Shown here: positions 1 to 9,242 of the stretch, piece after piece
Layout: the number at the start of each line of letters is the position of its first letter
Numbering within the stretch: position 1 is the stretch's first letter
From: Arenibacter sp. F26102
GTDB lineage: Bacteria > Bacteroidota > Bacteroidia > Flavobacteriales > Flavobacteriaceae
DNA: 64,000 nucleotides
Reading direction: 5' to 3'
NCBI RefSeq assembly: GCF_023015865.1
Contig: NZ_JALKBC010000012.1
Span: 62,001 to 126,000, forward strand
The notes under the pieces: model-generated
Database searches by the model: none
Told to the model about the DNA's origin: nothing
The model's input: only the letters and a program-made list of their open reading frames with translations
Position numbers and translations under genes: made by a program

Positions 1-1
1 A

Positions 2-217
2 TATACCGTTGAACATGCCTTTCCCAAATATACCGGAAACAAAATTCAAGTAATTCCTCGGTTTATGGTTTAGATGCCCAACCTAAGAAATATTGACCAA
101 AGTGAATTTGAATTTGTAAAAGACAGGTCTGGTGTAGATAACAGTGTATTTTCTATTGTTGAAGGTGATATGGTCCGTGTTGGGGCCCAGATTGTCCAAG
201 TATTAAGTATTAATTAG
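2..217 (+). pseudogene. 3' end of an unrecognised gene with an in-frame TAG stop
   Basis: The frame ending in the TAG at 215-217 reads as protein-like sequence on both sides of an in-frame TAG at 71-73. Before it the frame reads YTVEHAFPKYTGNKIQVIPR and a few more residues; after it come MPNLRNIDQ and then about 38 more residues ending in QIVQVLSIN. The upstream part runs off the window. Either a gene interrupted by a nonsense change, or a gene that ends at 73 followed by a chance 47-codon frame. I do not recognise the family; the beta-rich, hydrophobic-alternating tail would suit the end of a secreted enzyme. A sequencing error at 71-73 is also possible. Confidence 0.4.
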
Positions 218-301
218 AATACCGAGTATTTGTTACTCAGAAACTGTAAAATTAAAAAAATAAATAAAATGCTTGTAAAGCTTCATTAACAAACAAAAAT
301 T

Positions 302-1972
302 ATGATTAAACAAAGTACCTTTTTGCTAGTGACCTTATGTTCGGTGTATTCATTTGCCCAAACCTCCGTTGTAGAAATTCCCGATGTCGGTGCTGCCGTG
401 GCAACCAATATGGTTGATCTAACACAGAAATCTCCTTCGATATTGGTTGAAAGAGGTCCATATTTACAGAGTGGCACACCAACCAGCGTTATTGTAAGAT
501 GGCGAACGGATACAGCAACCGAATCAGTTGTCAATTATGGTACCAAATTAGGTGCTATGTCCAAAAATGTAACAAGCTCTGATTTAATTACAGAACACGA
601 AGTTACCGTATCCGGATTAGTTCCCAATACAAAATATTATTTCAATATAGGCAACCGAACAGAGGTCCTGTCCGAAAGCGTTACTGGCGATATGTACGTA
701 ATTACAGCACCTACTGCGGGCACCAAACAATATGTGCGTGCATGGATTTTGGGCGATCCAGGAACGGGAAATAGTAGCCAAAGGGATGTTCGTGATGCGT
801 ACTACGATTACGTTGCTACTGCCCCAACAAACCAAGGCAAAACGGATATGATGTTGTTTTTAGGGGATAATGCCTATAACACGGGACAGGATGCAGAATA
901 TCAAAATGCTTTTTTTGATGTTTACGACGATATGTTCAAAAAATCCGTGGCATGGTCCTGTATAGGGAACCATGATGGCGATTCTGCAGATTCCGACACA
1001 CAATCAGGTCCGTATTACGATATATTTACGTTCCCAACTGCTGGAGAAGCTGGAGGAACTCCATCGGGAACAGAGGCCTATTATTCCTTTGATTATGCCA
1101 ATATCCACTTTATAATACTGGACTCCCATCACACGAGTCGCACAGTCGGAGGCCCTATGTACAATTGGGCACAGACCGATATTCAAAACACCTCACAAGA
1201 TTGGATCGTAACCCTGTTTCATCATCCGGCATACTCCAAAGGGTCACATGACTCCGATGTTGACCATCGACCTATTGAAATGAGGGAAAACTTTATGCCC
1301 ATGTTGGAAGCCAACGGGGTAGACCTTGTTTTAAATGGACATAGCCACTCCTATGAACGCTCTTATTTCTTGAAGGGACATCAAGGTTTTGCCCATACTT
1401 TCAACCCGGACGAAATTTCGAATGGCGGCCATACCGTAGGGGCAACAGGAAATGGGGACGGTAAGGAGGATAGCGATGGGGCATACCAAAAAACCAGTGA
1501 AGCTACAGAAGGTGCCGTATACATAACTACCGGGTCCGCAGGTCAAATATCTGGAGGCGATCTAAATCACCAAGCTATGTTTATATCCTTAAATAAACTA
1601 GGTTCATGTGTTATGGAAATAGAAGATGATGGAATGGGCGGACAAAACCTGATCGTGAAGTTTATAAGGGAAACAGATGAGATCGATGATTATTTCACTA
1701 TCAACAAAACAGGTATCACCCTTAAAGCAAATGCAAACGGAAAAGGGCAAAAAAGTGCAGGGCTATTTTATGATTCAGACAATAATTTGGTCAAGCTCAA
1801 ATTAGATAAAAAAGAACGGCTAAAGAAAGTGAAATTCTATAACAACATTGGAAAATTGGTAAAGAAAAGTAGAAAGAAAACTATCAATATCGGCAAGATG
1901 CCACAAGGGCTGTATGTTATTGAGGTCATTACAAACAAAAAAACGTATAACGAATCCTTGATCATAGAATGA
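302..1972 (+). CDS. Secreted purple acid phosphatase-like metallophosphoesterase with T9SS sorting domain
   Basis: This is a 556-residue secreted metallophosphoesterase. Residues 1-20 are a signal peptide ending in SFAQ. Residues 45-135 look like the fibronectin type III-like N-terminal domain of purple acid phosphatases. The dinuclear metal site motifs are present in order: GDPGTG (D152), GDNAY (D189), GNHD (N223, H224), FHHP (H307/H308) and GHSHSYER (H347, H349). The last 75 residues are basic and beta-rich, ending in the pattern KMPQGLYVIEV...ESLIIE, typical of a type A T9SS C-terminal signal, so the enzyme is probably exported across the outer membrane. Substrate unknown: a phosphomonoester or phosphodiester, perhaps supplying phosphate or trimming a phosphorylated glycan. 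It lies at the head of the first PUL, on the same strand as the sulfatase and GH31 genes, but gaps of over 400 bp make one operon unlikely. Confidence 0.88.
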   Translation: MIKQSTFLLVTLCSVYSFAQTSVVEIPDVGAAVATNMVDLTQKSPSILVERGPYLQSGTPTSVIVRWRTDTATESVVNYGTKLGAMSKNVTSSDLITEHEVTVSGLVPNTKYYFNIGNRTEVLSESVTGDMYVITAPTAGTKQYVRAWILGDPGTGNSSQRDVRDAYYDYVATAPTNQGKTDMMLFLGDNAYNTGQDAEYQNAFFDVYDDMFKKSVAWSCIGNHDGDSADSDTQSGPYYDIFTFPTAGEAGGTPSGTEAYYSFDYANIHFIILDSHHTSRTVGGPMYNWAQTDIQNTSQDWIVTLFHHPAYSKGSHDSDVDHRPIEMRENFMPMLEANGVDLVLNGHSHSYERSYFLKGHQGFAHTFNPDEISNGGHTVGATGNGDGKEDSDGAYQKTSEATEGAVYITTGSAGQISGGDLNHQAMFISLNKLGSCVMEIEDDGMGGQNLIVKFIRETDEIDDYFTINKTGITLKANANGKGQKSAGLFYDSDNNLVKLKLDKKERLKKVKFYNNIGKLVKKSRKKTINIGKMPQGLYVIEVITNKKTYNESLIIE

Positions 1973-2425
1973 TTTTGCTAATTGATTAACAATCGGTGTA
2001 CTTCGTATCAGAAGTTAAATTACAAACTTTTTATTTCTTGAATTTTGAAAATGAAAAAGGACGTTTAATGCTTCCTTGAATTGTCTAGAACGCCATTCGC
2101 AATGGAAATGCAAGGAAACAGGGCACATTAAATAGACAAAGGTTTGTTGTTAGCGGTTGGTGCGGCAAATAACAAATGAAGGGAACGAAATTGTGTACAC
2201 CCCTGAAGGCTTTTTATAAGAAATGAATGCAAATACAACTATAGTCTTATAAGAGTTCCAAAAATTATTTCTATTAGGCTAATGAAATTAATTATGATGC
2301 TGATTTGATCGAGAAAATTGAAATTAAAAAATCAAAAAAAAAATGAAGGATAGAAGTAATACTTTCAAGTCTTCATCATATTATACCATTTTAATATCTA
2401 TCTATTTATATTTAATTATTACTCT
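1973..2425. other. Intergenic region without recognised features
   Basis: These 453 bases lie between the phosphatase and the acetyltransferase. I see stop codons in every frame, no convincing hairpin terminator and no repeat shared with the rest of the window. It presumably holds the promoter of the downstream gene, but no clear TAnnTTTG-type box stands out. Confidence 0.5.
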
Positions 2426-3526
2426 ATGACCGCACAAAAAGACGCAAAACAATCTAGATTACTATCACTTGATTTTTTTAGGGGATTTACAATGTTTTTA
2501 TTGATCGTAGAGTTTACTCTTCTGTTTGATCACCTTACCTCACCCCAACTTGAGGGCACATTTATTTATAATATTGGCCATCAGTTTCATCATCATCCCT
2601 GGCATGGCTTGAGGTTTTGGGATTTAATACAACCGTTTTTCATGTTTATTGTGGGGGTAGCAATGCCTTTATCATTCTTCAAAAGAATGAGCAAAGGAGA
2701 TAGTTATAAATCCATATTGAAACATATACTAAAGCGCTGCCTACTCCTTCTTATATTGGGTTGGGCATTAAATTGTATTCCTGATGGAGTGGTTTTTCGT
2801 TTTCAAAATGTCTTGGCACAACTTTCTGTTACAATTATTGTGGCCTTTCTTTTAATGCGAAAACCTGCCATAACGCAAATTGCTGTTTCCCTTGGACTGT
2901 TGGTTCTAACAGAGATTATATACCGAAGTTTTTGGGTTGAGGGATTTGACCAACCATTTGTTTCCGACCAAAATTTTGGATCATGGTTAGATATGTTGAT
3001 TTCAGGACAATTGTCACCTGGACATTGGGTTACCTTTAATGCAATCCCAACTTCTGCACATACAATTTGGGGCGTGTTGGCAGGCAGTCTACTGATGGGA
3101 AAAAGAACAAACAAACAAAAACTTCTATATTTAGTTATTGCAGGTGTAACCGGATTAATTATTGGTTATGGCCTAGATCCAATAACACCGATCATAAAAC
3201 GAATTGCAACAACATCCTTTGTACTTGTAAGTGGGGGATGGGCTTTGCTAGCTCTTGCGGCCTCTTTCTGGTTAATTGATATGATGAAAGTGCATAGAGG
3301 GGTACAGTTTTTTGCAGTGGTTGGAATGAACCCTTTGTTTATTTATATTTTCGCGAGTGTGGGTGGAGCCGATCTTCTAGGGCGAATTATAAAGCCATTT
3401 TCAACAGCATTGTTTGGATGGACAGGGGAATTGGGTACAAATATAAGTACTTCCTTATTTGTAGCTTTTGGGCTATGGTACATTTGTTATTGGATGTATA
3501 AACGGAAACTTTTCATCAAAATATAA
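2426..3526 (+). CDS. HGSNAT/NagX-like transmembrane acyltransferase (DUF5009 family)
   Basis: The 366-residue product is an integral inner-membrane protein with about ten hydrophobic segments. Its N-terminus carries the family signature RLLSLDFFRGFTMFLL, followed by GLRFWDLIQPFFMFIVGVAM, matching bacterial homologues of human heparan-alpha-glucosaminide N-acetyltransferase (HGSNAT) and NagX proteins. The human enzyme moves an acetyl group from cytosolic acetyl-CoA to terminal glucosamine; bacterial members are often found in amino-sugar and glycosaminoglycan loci. The conserved His-rich patch HQFHHHPWHG around residue 50 probably sits at the membrane face. The gene lies just upstream of a sulfoglucosamine-sulfohydrolase-like sulfatase, which suits a role on an amino sugar. 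The exact substrate is inferred, not shown. Confidence 0.8.
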   Translation: MTAQKDAKQSRLLSLDFFRGFTMFLLIVEFTLLFDHLTSPQLEGTFIYNIGHQFHHHPWHGLRFWDLIQPFFMFIVGVAMPLSFFKRMSKGDSYKSILKHILKRCLLLLILGWALNCIPDGVVFRFQNVLAQLSVTIIVAFLLMRKPAITQIAVSLGLLVLTEIIYRSFWVEGFDQPFVSDQNFGSWLDMLISGQLSPGHWVTFNAIPTSAHTIWGVLAGSLLMGKRTNKQKLLYLVIAGVTGLIIGYGLDPITPIIKRIATTSFVLVSGGWALLALAASFWLIDMMKVHRGVQFFAVVGMNPLFIYIFASVGGADLLGRIIKPFSTALFGWTGELGTNISTSLFVAFGLWYICYWMYKRKLFIKI

Positions 3527-3733
3527 TAATTTAAAAATCCGCATAATAGAATAACCATCATGGGGAATCCATTTTTTTAAAATGAATTTGTTTGTCCACA
3601 CCAAGGATTAGAAATGGTGAAAACCCGGTTTATACTTTGCGACGATAATAATAAAGTGACAAGCCTTGGTAGGCTAAAAAAATTATCTAATGTTAATATT
3701 CTTTCAAATGTTCAATTTACCAAAATAGAGATT

Positions 3734-5347
3734 ATGAAAAAAATTCAAAAACCCGCTCAATCAATTGTTTACATTTTGACAATTATTTTATTGATTTCCT
3801 GTAAAAATAAAAATATAGAGATTGAACCCAGTAGGCCAAACATCCTGTTTGCTATTATGGATGATGCTACATATGAACATATGGGGATTTACGGATGCGA
3901 TTGGATAAAAACACCGAATTTTGACAGGGTAGCCAAAGAAGGCCTTCTGTTTTCCAAGGCATATACACCGAATCCCAAATGTGCTCCCTCGAGGTCGATA
4001 ATATTAACTGGCAGAAATTCCTGGCAATTGGAGGAGGCAGCAAATCATTGGGGATATTTCCCAACAAAATTCAAGACCTATGCCGAAGTATTGGAAGATA
4101 ACGGGTATCACGTTGGTTATACGGATAAAGGATGGGCACCAGGTATAGCAAAAAGCGAAAATGGTAGTGAACGTTTTTTAGTTGGAAAACCATACAATGA
4201 AAAACGTACAGATCCCCCTGGTGATTTTATTTCAACAAATGATTATGCCGCTAATTTTTCGGACTTTCTATCTGATAATAAGGAAGGTTCTCCATTCTGC
4301 TTCTGGTTTGGATCACAGGAACCCCATAGAGCTTACGATAAAGGAATCGGTATCAAACTGGGAGGTAAAAAACTTGAAGAAATTGACAAAGTCTATTCGT
4401 TTTGGCCAGATAACGAGACAGTAAGGGGAGATCTGTTGGATTATGCCTATGAAATTGAATATTTTGACCATCAATTGGGCAAAATGTTGAAAACTTTGGA
4501 AGATAGAGAAGAATTGGACAATACCGTCATAATTGTAACTTCAGATAATGGAATGCCTTTTCCAAGAGTGAAAGGCCAGGAATATGAACTTTCCAGTCAC
4601 CTGCCATTGGCTGTTATGTGGAAAAACGGAATAAAATCTCCTGGGCGTACTATAAATGATATGGTATCCTTTGCAGATTTCGCCCCCACCTTTTTAGAAT
4701 TGGCCAATGTAGAGCCTTCCAAAAATGAGATGAAGCCAATTATAGGTAAAAGTTTAATACCCATCTTCAATTCTACCAAATCAAAAAATATAGACAATTC
4801 AAGAGATGACTTCGTTTTATTAGGAAAAGAGAGACATGATGTTGGTAGACCTAATGATTGGGGTTATCCTATCCGTGGAATTGTCAAGGGAGACTTCCTC
4901 TTTATTCAAAATTTTGAAACTTCCCGTTGGCCAGCCGGAAATCCTATTACCGGATATTTAAATTGTGATGGTTCTCCTACTAAAACAGAATTGTTGGCAT
5001 TAAGGAAAAACCCTGAAACATTCCATTACTGGGATTCAAGTTTTGGAAAAAGACCGGAGTTTGAACTGTATAATATAAAACAAGACCCTGAATGTATGGT
5101 GAATATTTTTGACAATCCTGATTATTCCAAAAAAGCAGAGGAATTGAAAATGCTTATGACAGATGAGCTAAAAAGACAAGAAGACCCGAGAATATTGGGA
5201 AATGGACAAATATTCGACAACTATGTATATGCCGATTCAAAAGGGGTTAATTTTTACGAAAGATATTTAGACGGTGAAGAACTTGGCACGAGTTGGGTCA
5301 ACCCTTCTGACTTTGAGGATATGGACTTTGAAGACATAAATGACTGA
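3734..5347 (+). CDS. Sulfatase lipoprotein, N-sulfoglucosamine sulfohydrolase (SGSH)-like
   Basis: An S1-family sulfatase of 537 residues. The open frame extends upstream to 3614, but the start at 3734 is preferred because it gives a proper lipoprotein signal with lipobox LLISC (Cys23). The metal-binding N-terminus [17 protein letters not shown] is followed by the formylglycine motif CAPSR at about residue 83, so maturation needs an anaerobic or FGE-type sulfatase-maturing enzyme, not seen in this window. GSQEPHR and [13 protein letters not shown] supply further active-site residues. The spacing NPKCAPSR...[17 protein letters not shown] and the C-terminal [20 protein letters not shown] resemble heparan N-sulfatase (SGSH), which removes N-sulfate from glucosamine. 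It probably acts in the periplasm or at the cell surface. Substrate assignment is by resemblance only; other S1 subfamilies are possible. Confidence 0.82.
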   Translation: MKKIQKPAQSIVYILTIILLISCKNKNIEIEPSRPNILFAIMDDATYEHMGIYGCDWIKTPNFDRVAKEGLLFSKAYTPNPKCAPSRSIILTGRNSWQLEEAANHWGYFPTKFKTYAEVLEDNGYHVGYTDKGWAPGIAKSENGSERFLVGKPYNEKRTDPPGDFISTNDYAANFSDFLSDNKEGSPFCFWFGSQEPHRAYDKGIGIKLGGKKLEEIDKVYSFWPDNETVRGDLLDYAYEIEYFDHQLGKMLKTLEDREELDNTVIIVTSDNGMPFPRVKGQEYELSSHLPLAVMWKNGIKSPGRTINDMVSFADFAPTFLELANVEPSKNEMKPIIGKSLIPIFNSTKSKNIDNSRDDFVLLGKERHDVGRPNDWGYPIRGIVKGDFLFIQNFETSRWPAGNPITGYLNCDGSPTKTELLALRKNPETFHYWDSSFGKRPEFELYNIKQDPECMVNIFDNPDYSKKAEELKMLMTDELKRQEDPRILGNGQIFDNYVYADSKGVNFYERYLDGEELGTSWVNPSDFEDMDFEDIND

Positions 5348-5507
5348 TAGACCGATTTCTTCTTTAAAGCAATGATTTAAAATTGATAAGCCTAACGAAT
5401 TTCATTAAATATCAGAACCTCAAAAATATATTGTTACCTAATTAAATCCATATTGGATAATATAATTTCACCTATTTGTTAAAATTGAAAAACAAGAATA
5501 AAAGACT

Positions 5508-7124
5508 ATGAAAAAATTACTATTAATTTCACTATTACTAATAACAACCTATAAGACATATTCCCAGAATAAGGAAAAAGTAGAGATAGCAATACTACAA
5601 GATGAATATTGGTGGGGTGGACTTAGTGCTATTGGCCATAACACTCCTTATGATTCAGAAACTATTGAGAGTCATGACCTTTGGGGAGATAACAAAGGAA
5701 ATCAAGCGCAACCATTGTTGTTATCCAGTAAAGGCAGATACGTTTGGAGTGAATCTCCAATAAAGTATGTCTTTGATAAAGGAAAGATAACGGTCACCAC
5801 AAGAAGCGGGGAAATCCAATCTGGAAGTGCTGGTGAAAATTTACGGGATGCCTACAATTTCGCCGTGTCCAATTTTTTTCCTCCAAACGGCAAAACGCCC
5901 GAAAAGCTTTTGTTTACGAAACCTCAATACAACACTTGGATAGAGTTGATCTATAACCAAAATGAGGATGATATTTTAAAATATGCCCAAGCAATAATTG
6001 ATAAGGGTTACCCACCGGGGGTGTTAATGATAGATGACAATTGGCAGGAAAGTTATGGCACTTGGGAATTTTCACCGCGTAGATTCAAAGACCCTAAAGG
6101 AATGATCAAAAAGTTACATGGTATGGGATTCAAGGTTATGCTATGGGTTTGCCCTTTTGTAAGCGCGGACACAGAAATTTTCAGACATTTGGCCAAAGAA
6201 GGAATGCTGTTATTGGATGCCGATAGAACACAAGAGGTACTCTGGGCCAATACAGAAAACAAAGCAGCAATTATTAGATGGTGGAATGGGGCAAGTGCCT
6301 GCTTGGATTTAAGTAATCCTAGGACCCAAGACTGGTTTGAGCAAAGGCTAAAATTCTTAATGGATGAATACGGTGTGGATGGTTTTAAATTTGACGCGGG
6401 CGACGCTGATTTTTATACCGATGATATTATATCTTTTGTACCAGAAATCAACCCTAATGATCATACTACTTACTTTGCAAAATTAGGATTACAATTTCCT
6501 TTAAATGAATATCGAGCGTCGTGGAAAATGGCAGGTTTACCTTTGGCGCAGCGATTGAGGGACAAGAACCATAGTTGGAACGACCTCGAAAAGCTTATTC
6601 CTGATTTGATGTCCCAAAGTTTAATGGGATATGCATATACCTGTCCTGATATGATCGGTGGAGGAGAGCACCAGTCTTTTGAAAATTCCACAACAATTGA
6701 CCAGGAGTTGGTGGTACGTTCGGCTCAGGTTCATGCTTTAATGCCAATGATGCAGTTCTCTGTGGCACCATGGCGAGTTTTGTCCGAAGAAAATAATCAG
6801 TTATGTCTTGAAGCCTCCCTTTTGCATGCCAAAATGGGAAGTTTAATACAAGAATTGGCGGAAGAAGCTTCAAGAACCGGAGAGCCTATAGTAAAGCCTA
6901 TGGCCTTAGCATATCCAAATAGCGGATATGAAACCATAAAAGACCAATTCATGCTTGGAGACCATATATTGGTTACCCCGGTAATCAAAAAGGGAGAAAG
7001 AAAACGAAAAGTAGTTCTACCCAAAGGAAAATGGAAAGCGGAGAACGGTGAAACTTTTAGAGGAGGCCGCACCATTGAGATTGATGTTCCTTTGAGTCGT
7101 TTGCCCTATTTTACCAAAAAATAA
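5508..7124 (+). CDS. Secreted glycoside hydrolase family 31 enzyme
   Basis: The 538-residue protein starts with a 20-residue signal peptide ending in TYSQ. The family 31 (beta/alpha)8 core is clear: GVLMIDDNWQESYGTWEF, LHGMGFKVMLWVCPFVS, then DGFKFDAGDADF, where Asp296 is the predicted catalytic nucleophile. CPDMIGGGE near residue 380 is the conserved segment at the end of the barrel, and a short beta-domain follows (GDHILVTPVI). The general acid could not be placed with confidence: the usual W-x-G-D pattern is replaced by NHSWNDLEK. Family 31 covers alpha-glucosidases, alpha-xylosidases, sulfoquinovosidases and alpha-N-acetylgalactosaminidases, so the linkage is alpha and retaining but the sugar is open. 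At 538 residues it is a compact member. It follows the sulfatase by 160 bp and is likely part of the same PUL. Confidence 0.88.
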   Translation: MKKLLLISLLLITTYKTYSQNKEKVEIAILQDEYWWGGLSAIGHNTPYDSETIESHDLWGDNKGNQAQPLLLSSKGRYVWSESPIKYVFDKGKITVTTRSGEIQSGSAGENLRDAYNFAVSNFFPPNGKTPEKLLFTKPQYNTWIELIYNQNEDDILKYAQAIIDKGYPPGVLMIDDNWQESYGTWEFSPRRFKDPKGMIKKLHGMGFKVMLWVCPFVSADTEIFRHLAKEGMLLLDADRTQEVLWANTENKAAIIRWWNGASACLDLSNPRTQDWFEQRLKFLMDEYGVDGFKFDAGDADFYTDDIISFVPEINPNDHTTYFAKLGLQFPLNEYRASWKMAGLPLAQRLRDKNHSWNDLEKLIPDLMSQSLMGYAYTCPDMIGGGEHQSFENSTTIDQELVVRSAQVHALMPMMQFSVAPWRVLSEENNQLCLEASLLHAKMGSLIQELAEEASRTGEPIVKPMALAYPNSGYETIKDQFMLGDHILVTPVIKKGERKRKVVLPKGKWKAENGETFRGGRTIEIDVPLSRLPYFTKK

Positions 7125-7241
7125 TACCTTAATAAGTAAGCTATGGCTTTCTTATAAAGTGTAAAATTTGAGTTGAGTTAGTTTAATCGAATGGGGAACA
7201 ATGGGAAACTATTGTTCCTTTTTTTTTATTTAATTGAAGCG

Positions 7242-7793
7242 CTACTCTCCTATATACTTAGAAACGTCATTAATAATTACCATAAAAAATTGCTTTTCAT
7301 TTCTAAATTCCTTCCTAATCTTTTTAAATGCAATGCGCATTTGACTTTCTACCGTCTTTTCAGAAATTGCCATTCTTATTGCTATTTCCTTGTATTTTAT
7401 ACCATCCCTTTTATTGAGTAGTAATATCTCCTGACACTTGGGTGGCAATTGGGCAATAACTAGTTTTAATCTCTTAATCTTAAAGTCAAGGTTGCTGTCT
7501 TCTTCGATTATATTTTCCTTCGCCATGCTATATTTCAGCTCATCCAGGATTTTATTTGTGCGTTGATTTTTTCGATATAGGTCTATAAAGGAATTATAGG
7601 CGCTAGTGAATAGAAAGTTCTTTAAAGATGGGCTTTCGAGTAAGTCAGGACGTTTCTGCCATAAACTAATAAAACAATTTTGGACTATATCCTTTGCCTG
7701 GTCGTGATTGTTGGTAAGTGTTTTAGTATACGCTAGTAATGGCCCATAAAGTTGATCAAATACTATTTTAAAGACATCTTTCTGCTGCGGCAT
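7242..7793 (-). CDS. ECF RNA polymerase sigma factor (Bacteroidetes PUL type)
   Basis: A 183-residue sigma-70 family protein. Region 2 is seen in FDQLYGPLLAYTKTLTNNHD followed by KDIVQNCFISLWQKR, and region 4 in LPPKCQEILLLNKRDGIKYK followed by the helix-turn-helix EIAIRMAISEKTVESQM. This is the length and layout of the ECF factors that control SusC/SusD operons through a FecR-type anti-sigma. It is transcribed away from the fecR gene at 7958, with 164 bp between the two starts; the sigma and fecR genes are more often in tandem, as in the second PUL of this window. It probably directs transcription of the downstream susCD pair. Confidence 0.93.
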   Translation of the reverse strand: MPQQKDVFKIVFDQLYGPLLAYTKTLTNNHDQAKDIVQNCFISLWQKRPDLLESPSLKNFLFTSAYNSFIDLYRKNQRTNKILDELKYSMAKENIIEEDSNLDFKIKRLKLVIAQLPPKCQEILLLNKRDGIKYKEIAIRMAISEKTVESQMRIAFKKIRKEFRNEKQFFMVIINDVSKYIGE

Positions 7794-7957
7794 ATATGAT
7801 AAAAAGTCTCCTCAGTATATAAGGGGGGTTGGTGGGTAAAGATAGCTGGTTAGTTACAAACTTTAAAAAAAAATAATTTTTTTAAGGGTTTTTTGCTTTC
7901 TATGCGTTCATGCTATGAATGTGCCATTTAATGTGTTAAAAATTAAGAGAAACCAAA

Positions 7958-9115
7958 TTGAGAAAAATAATAAACAAATATTTAGGTGATACCATTGATG
8001 GTGTAGAAATGGAAAGACTTATGGTTTGGTTGGAAAAAGAAAAAAACCAAACCAAGTTTAAAGCCATGGTTGAGAACCATTATCATTTAAATTTGGGCCT
8101 ACAAGAGGTGGATTTGGAAATGGAGTATTCCTTGCTGTTGACTAAACTGGACGGCCATAGCATTAATACAAGGCGTTCAATTTTCAAATGGTACCAAAGT
8201 GCCGCTGTTCTAATTGCACTGTTGGGGTTAGGTTATATTATGTATTTAACTCTAGGCTCTTCGGATGAAACCTATATTGATGCCAACGCCATTACTATAA
8301 AACAGGAGAATGGAAATATTCAAGTAATTAAGGAAGATGGTAGTGTTGAAATTGTTGATAGTAAAGGTAAAGTCATTGGCCGTCAAAATGGAGGTAATTT
8401 GGATTATAAAAATGTAGGGTCTACAAATGTGTACAATCAAGTTGATGAAATCCTGGCTTACAACGAATTGGTTGTGCCGAATGGGAAGAAAATGAAATTG
8501 ATTCTTTCGGATAGCACCATAGTCCATATTAATGCTGGCACCCGTTTTAAGTATCCCATTAGATTTTTAAAAAATCAGGATAGAAAAGTGTTCTTGGAGG
8601 GGGAGGCCTTTTTTGAAGTGACGGAAGATAAGAGCAACCCCTTTATTATCAACGCCGATGATATAGACATCCGTGTACTGGGTACCAAGTTTAATGTTAG
8701 CTCCTATAACAACGATGAAAGTATAAGCACTGTCCTAGTCGAAGGCTCTGTTGAATTGTATCATGTTGGTAAAGATCAAGATAATAAAGACAAATATTTA
8801 TTAGCCCCTGGTCATATAGCTTCTTGGAAAAAATCAGAAAACAATATGGCTATCAATATGGTTGATGTCAATGAATATACCTCATGGGTCAATGGACAAA
8901 TTATATTCAAGATAAGACCATTTCCTGAAATTATAAAAGTATTGGAGCGGCATTACGATGTCTCAATTACCAATAATTATGATTTTTTAAATAGTCAACA
9001 ATTTTTTGCGAAGTTCGATACTGAAACTATCGAGCAGGTAATGACCTATTTTCAGAATAGTATTCCCTTTTCATATACTAGGGTAGAGAATGAAATTATA
9101 ATTAACAAACCATAA
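7958..9115 (+). CDS. FecR-type anti-sigma factor (TTG start)
   Basis: A 385-residue inner-membrane anti-sigma factor. The cytoplasmic N-terminus (residues 1-75) has the usual KYLGDTIDGVEMERLMVWL helix that holds the ECF sigma factor. One membrane segment lies at about residues 80-102 (SAAVLIALLGLGYIMYLTL). The periplasmic FecR domain includes VPNGKKMKLILSDSTIVHIN, FLEGEAFFEV and VLGTKFNVSSYN, and the C-terminal STN-like tail includes NGQIIFKIRPFPEIIKVLE. The frame is closed by TAA at 7937-7939 and the only start that gives the full N-terminus is TTG at 7958. It would receive the signal from the STN domain of the adjacent SusC and release the sigma factor encoded divergently. Confidence 0.92.
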   Translation: MRKIINKYLGDTIDGVEMERLMVWLEKEKNQTKFKAMVENHYHLNLGLQEVDLEMEYSLLLTKLDGHSINTRRSIFKWYQSAAVLIALLGLGYIMYLTLGSSDETYIDANAITIKQENGNIQVIKEDGSVEIVDSKGKVIGRQNGGNLDYKNVGSTNVYNQVDEILAYNELVVPNGKKMKLILSDSTIVHINAGTRFKYPIRFLKNQDRKVFLEGEAFFEVTEDKSNPFIINADDIDIRVLGTKFNVSSYNNDESISTVLVEGSVELYHVGKDQDNKDKYLLAPGHIASWKKSENNMAINMVDVNEYTSWVNGQIIFKIRPFPEIIKVLERHYDVSITNNYDFLNSQQFFAKFDTETIEQVMTYFQNSIPFSYTRVENEIIINKP

Positions 9116-9167
9116 AACCGGATGCCTATGATTGAATTTTTTTTTTAGTCTCACCTTAAACTAAAAA

Positions 9168-9197
9168 AATCGGAATATGCTCTAACATATCCCGATT
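9168..9197 (+). promoter_or_regulatory. RNA hairpin between fecR and susC
   Basis: An inverted repeat pairs AATCGG (9168-9173) with CCGATT (9192-9197) and ATATG (9175-9179) with CATAT (9186-9190), leaving a six-base loop. No T-run follows, so it is a poor intrinsic terminator; it may be an attenuator, an RNA-stabilising structure at the 5' end of the susC message, or a processing site. It lies 45 bp before the susC start. Confidence 0.5.
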
Positions 9198-9242
9198 ATA
9201 ATAGGTGATTAATTTAATAACCACAAAAACGTATACAAAAGT

